From Laguncularia racemosa (taxonomy: Eukaryota > Streptophyta > Magnoliopsida > Myrtales > Combretaceae): a stretch of DNA of 64,000 nt. How positions within the stretch are numbered: position 1 is the first letter of the stretch; each line of letters starts with the position of its first letter. Positions 37,896-47,999 of this stretch are shown here, in pieces. The translations under genes were made by a program, and so were the position numbers. The DNA is taken from assembly GCA_037954665.1 (NCBI GenBank), contig JBBMOL010000423.1, forward strand, positions 124,001 to 188,000. Direction: 5' to 3'. The notes under the pieces were generated by a model. The model worked only from the letters and a program-made list of their open reading frames with translations. It ran no database searches and had not been told where the DNA came from.

Positions 37896-38909
37896 TTAGA
37901 CAAATAAATCCAAAAGCTTAATCTCATGTCCTCCTTGATTGTGGTAATTAAACCCACTAATCTCCCTATCCACATTAATCACTTCCGACACATCCGAACC
38001 AAACGACGCCGTCATGTGACTCCTCTTTCCCCGTCTCTTCTTCGCCGTTACATTACTCAATTTGGGATCGTACGGTGGCATGTTGATGTCAACTTGAATC
38101 GATGGCGACATGCATTGATTCCTTAAACTCTGTCCTCTACAAGTGTTCGTCGTACTATGCGTGTCCGATGTTCCGTCAAAACTGTCATCCCCGGTCAACG
38201 TTCCGTTCATGACCTCGGGGAGTGGGCGCAGAGCCGACGCGCCGCCGTTGAGCACCGTGTCGGCCGCCGCTTGGCACACGTGCCAGTTGCCACTAGAAAG
38301 TAGCCCCACGGCACCACCGACGGGATTCACCGTCCGTCCACACGCCTCGAATAGTAAACTTTGGAACAAAGCTGGAGGAAATAAAATAACACAAACAGGA
38401 AATTATTCGTTAGCCAATAAAGATTTTTATAATAATTACTTGATCAACTTGCTTTCATAAAGTAATTAAAGAATTTTTATTTATTTTTTAATCATAGTTG
38501 CATCTTACCTAATAAGGTTTGGCATGATTAATGATAAAGGCAAAGGTGCGCAGTTTCTTAAACTACCCCACTTAAAATTTATCAAGTTAAGTCTAGAATA
38601 ATAAATAATGAAAAAATCATAATAAAATTTGTAGAATTTAATTTTAATGCGACATTAGTTCAGCTATACTGGCTTTATTTCGATTTTCTTGGTTTTTTAA
38701 ATAAAAATATATATAAAATCAGTACCTGGCCTTTGCGATTCGGGGATGGTGGAAATGAGGGACAAGAGGTCACTGCGACCAAAGAATTTGGCTAGGAAAA
38801 GAGTGGCATGGCCTTGAGCTTCAGGGGATGGAATCCAGTGGAGGCAGGACCTTAGTACGCAACTCTCACTGCACCCTTTTCGGAGAACCCGGCAGCCGTT
38901 GCAGCTCAT
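37896..38909 (-). CDS. class II LOB-domain protein, LBD37/38/39 type, 2 exons
   Basis: Minus strand: exon 1 38909-38726, intron with GT-AG ends, exon 2 38371-37896; 219 aa. Exon 1 ends one base into a codon and the join gives RPALFQSLLFEACGR, the expected LOB-domain continuation. The Cys motif C-X2-C-X6-C-X3-C is at residues 3-17 (MSCNGCRVLRKGCSESC); AQGHATLFLAKFFGR (31-45) is the GAS-block start. The ending KLLDLFV resembles the KLLNLFV ending of LBD38. Class II members lack the leucine zipper of class I, as here. A basic KKRRGKR lies in the C-terminal half, a likely nuclear signal. LBD37/38/39 of Arabidopsis are nitrate-induced repressors of anthocyanin synthesis and nitrogen-uptake genes; this role is carried over from the family. 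Which of the three it matches is not settled. Confidence 0.95.
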
Positions 38910-38922
38910 GATTGATCTCTTC

Positions 38923-38943
38923 TCAACCGTTGGATTTCAACGG
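38923..38943. promoter_or_regulatory. paired MYB/MSA-like AACGG cores just upstream of the LBD start
   Basis: On the minus strand TCCAACGGTTGA (38934-38923) nearly matches the mitosis-specific activator consensus; 4 bases further out a second AACGG lies on the plus strand (38939-38943). They are 14-34 bases before the ATG, so probably in the 5' leader rather than the promoter proper. Further ACCGTT-G/A-GAT words occur at 39343 and 39373. Confidence 0.3.
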
Positions 38944-39072
38944 ATCTACACACCCTTCTTAAGATCAATAATTATCCTTTAAGGAAACCAACCTTTAGCT
39001 TAAACAAGGAAAAGGGTACTCAAAGATTACTTAAGGTGAAGGAAAGCAAAGGCTTAAAATGAAAAGTGGGGG

Positions 39073-39094
39073 GAGAGAGAGAGAGAGAGAGAGA
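39073..39094. repeat. (GA)n microsatellite upstream of the LBD gene
   Basis: Eleven GA units about 165 bp before the start codon, reading as a CT tract in the gene's direction. CT-rich tracts are common in plant leaders and core promoters. Confidence 0.85.
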
Positions 39095-39109
39095 AATGGG
39101 GTGTTGGGA

Positions 39110-40036
39110 AAGAGAGAGGGTGTTTAGGGGGAATAAAAAGAGGGGAAATGTAGGGTTAGCAACAAACTATGGTTGGATAAAGGACATTGTTTTGACGGTG
39201 GATTGCTGGTGTTTAGTGTAACCAAGGTTAAGTTTGTGGGCCCCAATGAAGCGGAATATATCTTCCAAACTTTGGGCACGAGCGTTAAGCGGCTTCATGT
39301 TTCCGCAAAAGCTCTGTGGTTGAGCTAAGAATTAAAGTTCTGACCGTTGGATTTTATGTCGAGGGGTTTTCCACCGTTAGATTTGTTTAAAGGTGTGGAC
39401 ACGGCATTAGTATTAGTAGTAGTTGTAGGACTAGTGAATAGTGATATTGAAATTGATGTACTTTGTGATTACGGGCAGCACCATTTGAGTGGACTTGTGG
39501 TGGACTTGGCGCCGCTCGTGCATGGATCGTGGAATTGGATTTTTTTTTTTTTTTTTGAGATCTCGTCATTTTCGTTTGCCTTTTTGAAAAGCTGTGCTTG
39601 GAGCCTTTTTTTTTTTTTTTTGTGTAAATAACTAGTAATAGCAGACAGACAAGAAGGAATATATAAGGAATAATGGAATAGAAAAAAATAGTCAGATGCT
39701 CATGCATAACCTAATTTCTAAAATTCATAGTTCTAAAATTATGTTGTTGAACTAATTATGAGTTTGAGATAACTGAAGAACATAACAAATTAGGCTTCCT
39801 ATCACATATTATTTTAACTGAAATATTTCCAACAGTAAAAATAAACTCCTCGGTATTATTAATTTAAGATATAGATAAATGCATATATATATTATATTAT
39901 AATTTTTTTTTTATATTTCCACGAAAATTTCTCATAAAAATTTGCAAGACCCAAAATTTTAATTTAATAAAAAGTAAATGGATGCGTTCATGAGAATAAA
40001 TGCATATATCTATATTTGTACATGTGCCAACTCACA
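39110..40036. other. intergenic; upstream region of the LBD gene
   Basis: Contains ACCGTTGGAT-type words (39343, 39373), a GC-richer stretch to about 39535, then long T runs and AT-rich sequence. No gene recognised; overlapping short frames at 39347-39707 look random. Confidence 0.5.
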
Positions 40037-40047
40037 TGCTTGACGAC

Positions 40048-40813
40048 AGGGGCAGATTTAGGGGCCCGAAGGGCCCAGTCCCTTAAGTCTAAAAAAAATT
40101 AATTATAATTAATTATAAAACTTTTTTATAAATATATATAATATGTATTTTAAGATTAATTATTAATAATATAATATATATCTTAGTGGAAAGTAAAAAG
40201 ATTTTTAGATTAAAGGTTATGGGTTCAATTCTCATGATAGTCATTTTAGTTTTTCTCAAATTACATTTATTATATTAATGGTATGTTCTTTTCTTTTTTA
40301 TTTTTTTTCATAATAACTAATAATATCAAATTTTATTCATTATTAAATTATAATAAACTAACTAAATTATTGTAAGTTACAATTTATTTATTAGTAGTAT
40401 ATCATAAATAATAATTACATTAATATTATAAATAATTCAGCTTTATTCCATAATATATTAATAAATAATAACAATTAGATTATTTGATGTATTTTTCTTG
40501 CAATTAATATTATAAAAATGCATGTGTGTTTTTGAATAGTTGATTACGTAATTAATCATATAAAATTAATAGTTTTTGTAGTATTGCAAATGATATAATT
40601 TTGTAGAGTCATTATTCAAAAAAAAAAAACCAAAGAATACTTATATTTATATCATGTTACTCTTTTAACTCTATTTATAATTTTTTTATTTAAATATTTT
40701 TACAATTCTCATTAAATATAGAGAAGTATTGTGTTATATATATATATATATGTAACATGTAATTAAATATGGTAAGAAAGCCCCCGCCACTCTCATGTTT
40801 CTACGTCTACCCT
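40048..40813. mobile_element. non-autonomous DNA element of about 766 bp with 11-12 bp target duplication
   Basis: Direct copies of TGCTTGACGACA flank it (40037-40048 and 40814-40825). If the last A belongs to the element, the duplication is 11 bp and the ends form an imperfect inverted repeat, AGGGGCAGATTTAG at left against AGGGTAGACGTAG read inward from the right. Just inside are GGGGCCC (left) and GCCCCCGCCAC (right). The interior is very AT-rich with no coding frame. An 8-11 bp duplication with short inverted ends fits a Mutator-like element; a SINE-type insertion is the alternative, since a tRNA B-box-like GGGTTCAATTCTC occurs at about 40224. Confidence 0.7.
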
Positions 40814-40825
40814 TGCTTGACGACA

Positions 40826-41450
40826 CAAATAAATATAGTTATGGTTTTCAAATAAATAGGGGAATTAAATTGGACAGCTTTAATAAGGAGATAAAGAATT
40901 ATTTAGAATGTTTTAACACAATAGTTAATACAGTATATGACGACATTTAATTCTAGCAAGTAACATCATATACAATCATGGATAGAGGTAGTGCATTGAT
41001 ATGGAAGTGAATCCAACATGAGATGATTACTTCTACAGTTAGATATGGAAGATAAGATCTATAGATCCATGATGGTTTTGTGCCCACCATGCTAGATTTG
41101 TTTGTGTAAGAGAAGATTTCATCAAAATTCTAGTATGTTTTAGTAAGTTTTTGGGGAGGGGAGCACTCTTTGATAAAGTTTTTATCATAGATAGAAAACT
41201 ATCCATTTAATCAAAATTGTATTATTAAAAAAGCTATAATAACTTCAAGAAATTAGCAAGTGCTACATGTTGATATCTTATGCAATAACAACACTCAAAT
41301 CTTATTTTCACTATATAAATTTGGTTATATGAATCTTGTTTCATCCTTTTAATCTATTACAAACTATATTATCATTAACACCTAAAAAATTATGTCATTT
41401 TAATTACTTCTTTCAATATCCTTTTTTTCCCCTTTCCCTTCTACCCTACC
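40826..41450. other. intergenic, no gene recognised
   Basis: AT-rich sequence between the short DNA element and the hAT relic. Nothing recognisable. Confidence 0.5.
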
Positions 41451-41680
41451 TAGACATGAAAAGGGCTAGGTTAGATCAGAAACTTGGCTCTGACCGGCCC
41501 ACTGATTCATAAACTGTGAATTGGCATAGGTTAGCCGATTTAAACTAACTATGGACCCGTTGGTTAAGGTGGGTCCATGGTAGTTTAGCCATAGAAATCC
41601 ACTAAACCAGTAGGTCCTTTATTGGCAAGTTGCAACTTGGTGAACCAATGGGTTGATTCAACCCACTAGGTTAGTAAAAA

Positions 41681-41724
41681 GAGAGAGAGAGAGAGAGAGA
41701 GGAAGAAGAAGAAGAAGAAGAAGA
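41681..41724. repeat. compound (GA)n(GAA)n microsatellite
   Basis: About 11 GA units directly followed by about seven GAA/AAG units, inside the left part of the hAT relic. Confidence 0.9.
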
Positions 41725-42530
41725 CAATCAACTAGAAAAGGAAAAAAAAAAAAGGGCTAGCCAAGCCAAATTTTGTTTGAGAAAAATAATAGGAAATGGC
41801 TTGTGTAGTTAAATCATATTGACTAATTTGTACAAGCCCCAACCACAAAATAACACCATTGATAGAGGACTTTTGACATAAGCAATTAATATACAGTAGA
41901 CTTTTGAACAAAAACTAACGCCATTAACAAACGAGAGACAAGAGAGTAGAGGGGGAGAGAAAGGGAAAAACAAAAAAAAAAAAAAAAACAAAAGGACGAG
42001 AAGATTTTAGTAAAGTGACAATGCGTGAAAAAATAAAGGAGTGAAATTCAATAGTCTTTAGAACACAATGGAGAAATTTAGCATTGGTAGGTTTTTAACC
42101 TTTCAGAAACTTATATTTGTCAATGCAAAAAATTTTGAATTTGAACATTTTGAGGCTTCTAACATTCAAAAGCAATGAAAAAAAAAATAAACATTAAAAA
42201 ATATTTGAACATTTGCAAGGAAGATGAATATATGTTACCTGTTTAAAACATTTCCTTCACAAATCATAGAAAACTCTCATTCTCTTCTTCACTCATTTTC
42301 ATTCTATGCTCTCATCTTGTGAACTCTCTAAGTTTTCATTTTGTAAATATGCATACAATATTAGTTTCTCGCATTTTCATTTTATTTAGCTCACATCTAG
42401 TTTTGTTATCTTTTTTTTTGCTTTGTACATAATATTATCTTTCATAAAGTGTTTTTTTTTTTTTTGTAACCATATTTTCAAATTATATTTTTTCTCGCAT
42501 CACTAATATTTTTTTTTTGTAAGAAAAAAA

Positions 42531-44812
42531 ATGGCTAGTTTCTTTTGTAGTTCATCTTCTGTTAAAAAGGAAGGTTCTAAAAAATGTAATAAGAGAAGAT
42601 TTGCTTAACGCGAGTAAAAGCAATTTTATGCTGTAGAGGATTACGATCTCCATGCATTCACTAATGAGTGTTTAAATTATTTCTTGATGCCTCCCATAGA
42701 GTTTGAGCACATGCCACTCAATGGTCAAAGTGAAAAGCAACTATAATAAGGTAGTAAGGAAGAGGAGGAGAAAGAAGAAGTCGAGAAAGTGCCAGAGAAA
42801 GAAGTACTGGGCTACATATGTAACAAAACTGGTTCTAGTAGTAAGTCACCCATACCACTTAAATATGACATTTTTACTAAATATTTTTGTAAAATTGCAA
42901 GTGCAAATAGGAATACCTATGCATATTATAGCTACTATCAATTAAGTTATGTGTGAAAAAAAAAAAAGGTGATGGTTATGAGATGTTGAATAGGCACATG
43001 TGATTGAACCAAAAAATAGAGTTCGTTATTGACAACTCACAGTAACAAATATCCAAGCCCAATGGTTTGTAGTCATTAGTTCTATTTCAATTTTCTATTG
43101 AGAGACAAAATTTTGCCATAGCAAATTACTTAGCAAAATGTTACTTATCATAAAGCCATGAATCTTCTATGCTCCGCTTGGAATATGAACTAAAAACTCT
43201 TAATCCCACCCTAGAAAAGTTTGAGCAAAAAATAATGCAAGGAGCTAATTTAAAATTTTATTATACTAGCAAGCGTGAATTAGTTGCTAAATTTAATTTT
43301 CTTAAGACACAAGTTTCCATATGTGTGAACATATAGACCTACTATTGGTAGGATGATTCCTATATGTGAATGACATGTCATTGAATAGATGAGTTATGAC
43401 AATTACAAAAAAGACTAATAGTGCTTAAGGTATTTAATGAATGCCATTTGATACAAAATATTTTTCTAACAATTCATTTTAGGTAAATACTTATTAACAA
43501 AAAAAGGTTTTTTTTTTTCAATTAGTTTTGACAATATGGCTGCAAACATAGTATCTATTGACAAACTTCAAGTATTATGCCAACCAACACTAGGCAGAAC
43601 ATTTTTTCACTTTATGATATGCAAGCTATATTTTAAATCTTTGTAGTAAAGATGGTCTTAATTGTTTAAATTTTATGATGTCCCTCATAAGACTAATAGT
43701 TATACATTCAACCGAGTATCCATCTATAAATAAGGCATGGAGAAAATTTTGTATTAATAATGGCATGTGATAAAAAAAATAAAAAGATGTTAAGTGTATG
43801 TGGAATTCAATTTATCGACTTTTATAAAGTATAGTTGCGTATAAAGATGTATCGTATGCTTTTGCTACAATGAACATTCTAAACATTTCATTGCACTATA
43901 GTGATTAGAATGTATGCAACAAATTACTAAATGTGTTTAGAGTTCTCCACAAGTGTACTCTAACATTTTTTCAAGTTTATCAACCTAGTATTCACTTTTT
44001 CCTAATAAATGCCATAAACATATTATTAGTATTGCTTGATGCCTGAAATGATCCATTTTTTCAAGTAGCAGTTAATGAAATTGTGGCAAAGTGGTTGCAA
44101 TATTAAAGAAAAATTATTGTCATTTATTTTGTTGTTTTTATTTTAGATCTACATTGTAAAAAAGATATGCTTATCGAATATCTCAATCTATATTATTAAA
44201 TTATTGATACATTTTCTGACACACAAAATACTTATGTCATTACTATGGCATAAAAAAGCACAATAGACAACTTAAATAAGAGAAAACTTATTTTTCATTT
44301 TTTTTATTATATATGGTGGTCAAGTTTCGACTACTTCCTTACCGTCCCTCACCTCACATGGTGCCACATTTGGCTAAACCCTCCTTGCACAACAAATAAT
44401 GGCATAAAAGTTGAAGAGGCTAAATACACAGTAACTTGATCATTATTTGAAAATTAACTTTGATTTTGGAGACAGTAGTATTACAGACTTTAATATCTTG
44501 GAGTTGTGGAGAAGGCATAAAATGACTTTTCCTATTCTTTCTTAAATGGCTGACCAAGTTCTTATTGCTTTTGCATTAATAATAATTATTGAACATGCGT
44601 TCGACATTACGGGTCTTATCTTTGAACAACAACAATAAAGACTAACACTCATTAATGTTGGAGTGTTGGCTTGTATGGAGGATTAATTTAAGGAAAAAAA
44701 AGAGTAAAATACAAGAGTTGTATAAGATATCTAGTAAAGTAGATGAATACTTTAATGAATTTGTCCTGCCAAGAGGAAGCTTGGCTGGCTCAAGTCTAGA
44801 TTTCACGTAAAA
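42531..44812 (+). pseudogene. hAT transposase (zinc finger BED type) pseudogene
   Basis: An ATG at 42531 (MASFFCSSSSVKKEGSKK) is followed after stops by a BED-like GDGYEMLNRHM (near 42970). Then, in several frames: LEYELKTLNPTLEKFEQ (near 43180), TSKRELVAKFNFLKTQV (43264), QLQKRLIVLKVFNECH (near 43398-43446), SFDNMAANIVSIDKLQVLC and QPTLGRTFFHF (43523-43620), NKLLNVFRV (43918), YQPSIHFFLINAINIL (near 43980), FFQVAVNEIVAKWLQY (near 44056), KKDMLIEYLNLYY (near 44159). The C-terminal dimerisation part is clear: FDFGDSSITDFNILELWRRHKMTFPILS, MADQVLIAFA, INVGVLACMED (44460-44680). This is the order of plant hAT transposases. Many stops and frameshifts make it dead. Confidence 0.85.
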
Positions 44813-45430
44813 TGCTGCTGTTTGAATAATATTTATTTTTATTGTACAATTCTAATTTTGAAAACATTAATTTGTAAAGATAATAATACTACCTTATTTA
44901 CTTTTTGCAGTAGAGTAGAAATAATTTATAAATGAAGTAGTACTTATTAATTTATTTTTGTTATTTACTTATAGGATTTAAGCATCATGTATAAGAGGTA
45001 AGATTAAATGTCTACTCTCCTCGTGTAGTGCTACTAGCTTGGTGTACAAGGTTTGTTACTAATTAATAAAAGTAGTGATGTTTTTTCCCACATGATGAAA
45101 TAGAAGAAAAATGTATTGTTAATATTTTTACAATTAAAAATTGTAAAAAAATTGGTGATATAATAATTTATGTAAAAAATTGCAACAAAACTAGGATATA
45201 TAATTGAATTATGGTGATATAAATGTTAAAAAAATATATATTTTTTCTCTTGTTCAAAACAACGTAACTAAAGTATTAAGTTTTCATAAATTTGATGTCC
45301 AATGCAAATTAAGTTTACAATTAAGTATCAAATTATATCAATTTTACAAATTCTATTTAACCAAAAAAAAAAAACACTCAAGGACCGGTTCACATAATTT
45401 TAGCCCGTGAACCGGGCTTTCTCACCCTCA

Positions 45431-47084
45431 TTGTATGTTAACAGTCTCTAAAGTTTGACAAAGTAATTGTCTCAATTGGTTTTGAAATTGTATATAGACA
45501 TGATGCTTCCGAAGAACCTACATCCATGAATGGCCAATGCAATGGTACAAGGTAAACATGTAGATCTTTTCGTCACAAGTTGTTAGATGATGGTATCAAT
45601 AAACGTTGGTTTGTGGAAAATATCGAGTGTTTATTTATTTATCCTCCTCCATAAGAATTTCTATGGAGTCAACTGAAAATGCAGATTTACATTTTCAATT
45701 GGTATAAATATTTTTGTTTAATGATGTAAATGATTATGGTTGTGTTAGAAAAACATATATATGCTACTTAGGTTAAATGGGCACATTATAAGAAGCTGGC
45801 TCTTCTTGACCTTTTATTAGACTGATTTTGTAATACTAAACTATGTTATGTACGGAAAAAAAAACATTTCCCTTTTAATATAGTTTTCTATCAACAATCA
45901 GCAAATTCCAATGTCGAACAATAATACCATGTGTTTGTGTTTATATTCTCATACAAATTTTAATTTTAGTCGTTCACGCATGGCGTGGAAATGGTTGCAG
46001 GTTTATTGTATAATGATTTAAATTATAGCTAATGTATATTCGTATAAAATAATATTGTTATTCCAGTAAAAAGGAACTGTTTAATTATATTATATTATAT
46101 TGTATTATACTATGCATAGAAGGGGTGATGATGCTTTTTATGGTCTTAATTGCTGGACAGACATTGCTACACTTTTATGGTCTTTTCTCGTACATATAAA
46201 ACACATGTTTAAGTATTCTCCAATCGATAAGTCTTTAATATGTGTAACTTTTACCAAAATATAGATATTGCGAATGATTTATTATTTTATGGAAAAAAAT
46301 GTCACAAAATATGCACGAGTAGAAAAATCTGAAAATTTGGGGAACCGGCATTTTTGTTGAATAAAAATAGGATTTAAATCCTTTAAAGTATTTAAGATAA
46401 AATCACAAAATAATCAATGGTTTAAATTTAAAAAAAAAAGAAACTAAAATTATAATAATATCATAATATATTTAAAAAATCTAAATAATCTCAACTATTA
46501 ATTATTGTAACTTTAATTAAAGTATTTTATATTTTCAATGTTTTTAAAATATATATATTTATAATAAGACCAACAATTTTAAAAGGTCCGGTCCAAAAGA
46601 AGAGAAAGGGTCCAATTGGTTCTCATGAGTGAAGAAAAAGAAAAGCAAAATCTGTAGTTGGAAAGAGGCTGGAGAAGGGCCGACGCTTGGTTTGGGTTTG
46701 ACAAAAAAGGTAGTGGGCCTGAGTTCCTTCTTTGGGACTTCAGAGTTGACAGAGAGAGAGAGAGAGATGAGCTAAATGCTAATCTTTTCTTTTTCTTTTT
46801 TTCAATATTTGGGATGGAGCCCAATGGTGGCTTCTTTATAGGCCATGTTAAAAGACTCTAGCAAATAGCAAACCATGTCTCTTTTCATTTCACTATTACT
46901 GAGGATGCAGGCAAGCACAAACTAAATGCAGCGGGGAAGCTGTCCATTCTTGCAATCCAAGGGAAAATTAAATAATTATTGTGTGTTATTCATTTTTGTT
47001 GATAGCAAAACATATATATAAGTTTTATAAGCTAGTTTCACTTTTCTTTTCAAATTGATAGATATACTTCAATTAATATATGGG
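45431..47084. other. intergenic, no gene recognised
   Basis: AT-rich. A less AT-rich patch at 46580-46770 ends in a GA microsatellite (46747-46768) and has overlapping short frames on both strands with no recognisable motif. Confidence 0.5.
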
Positions 47085-47424
47085 TGAATTGCAATTTTAT
47101 TTTTTTATATTTACTCCATTTGTTTTTAGTTCCTTTATTTTTTAAATTGTGTATAAGATCTTAATTTTTTTTGTCCAAAAAAAGAAAAATGGAATCTTTA
47201 ACAAAAATGTATTCAAATTCTTATGTGACCATTTTGCTCTTAATTTTTAAATTAATTTTAGTGTTTTTATAATTTTATCTAAGGGTAATATGGTAATAGG
47301 GTCTAAAGCCTTTTTTTTTAAATAATTTTTTTATGAGATTTGAGAGTCCAAATGTATAATTTCAAAGATAAAAAGTTAAGGGCACATAAAACAAACACAA
47401 ATTAGTAAATTTGTAGCTTATCCT
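47085..47424 (+). repeat. MITE-like foldback repeat, copy 2 (pairs with 11800-12024)
   Basis: Left part (TGAATTGCAATTTT..., TTGTTTTTAGTTCC, AAATTGTGTATAAGA) is a degenerate inverted copy of the right part (GTCCAAATGTATAATTTC, AAAAGTTAAGGGCAC, AATTTGTAGCTTATCC). The centre GGGTAATATGGTAATAGGG plus TCTAAA matches the copy at 11800-12024. No coding frame. Confidence 0.6.
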
Positions 47425-47754
47425 TAATATATTTGTCTTTAGGAGGACAAAATTTTGGATACATCCATGGATACAATGGCTGAAACGTATTTGTAAACAT
47501 CCTATTTTTATCCTTTAATCATAATTAATGTTTTTTTTTTTTCAATTTTTCTTATATTTTTTCATAAATAAAGGAAAAATAATGATAAAATAAATAAATA
47601 AATAGAATAATACACTAATTTTGGAAAATGAAGGCAGAAATAACAATAAAAGATGTTAAGGAATTTTTATAAAATTTTAGAATTTCAAAATAATATAAAA
47701 TTAATAAAAATTGCCACACGTATATACAATTTGCGTTTAACAAAAAAATGAGAA

Positions 47755-47990
47755 ATGGGCTAACCCAATTGATCCAATTGTTAGCCTTAGGCATTGAGAG
47801 GAGTTAGGTCGCAAGTTCAAATCCAAGGGAAGGCACTTCGTGCCATTTTGCAATTTTTTTTACCAAGTTGCCACATGTCAGTAACTGATTGGACGACATG
47901 AGCGCACGCGCCTAGTGAGTGCTCGTCTCCTACCTCCATCCGAGATCGGCATCAATGTGGAGGAGTAGAATCCGGCCATTTTGATTCAAT
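47755..47990 (+). repeat. SINE-like sequence with tRNA-type internal promoter boxes
   Basis: Begins near GGGCTAACCCAATTG. An A-box-like TAGCCTTAGGCA at 47782-47793 and a B-box-like GTTCAAATCC at 47815-47824 are spaced as in tRNA-derived SINEs. It is GC-richer than its surroundings. No poly(A/T) tail or target duplication could be defined, so this is a tentative call. Confidence 0.45.
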
Positions 47991-47999
47991 TTTTTGTAC

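Larger units (their letters stand above)
41451..45430 (+). mobile_element. decayed hAT-superfamily DNA transposon (borders approximate)
   Basis: The core is the transposase relic at 42531-44812. Borders are guessed from weakly inverted ends: TAGACATGAAAAGGGCTAGG at about 41451 against TGAGGGTGAGAAAGCCCGG read inward from about 45430. Subterminal GGTT/ACCGG words occur at both sides. No 8 bp target duplication was found, so the borders are uncertain. Confidence 0.55.

Noticed and set aside
40215..40240. B-box-like GGGTTCAATTCTC as a possible tRNA gene
   Set aside because: No cloverleaf arms can be built around it; it lies inside the 40048-40813 element.
42703..42945. 80-codon Lys/Arg-rich plus frame
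   Set aside because: It lies in the decayed hAT transposase in a different frame from the recognisable segments.
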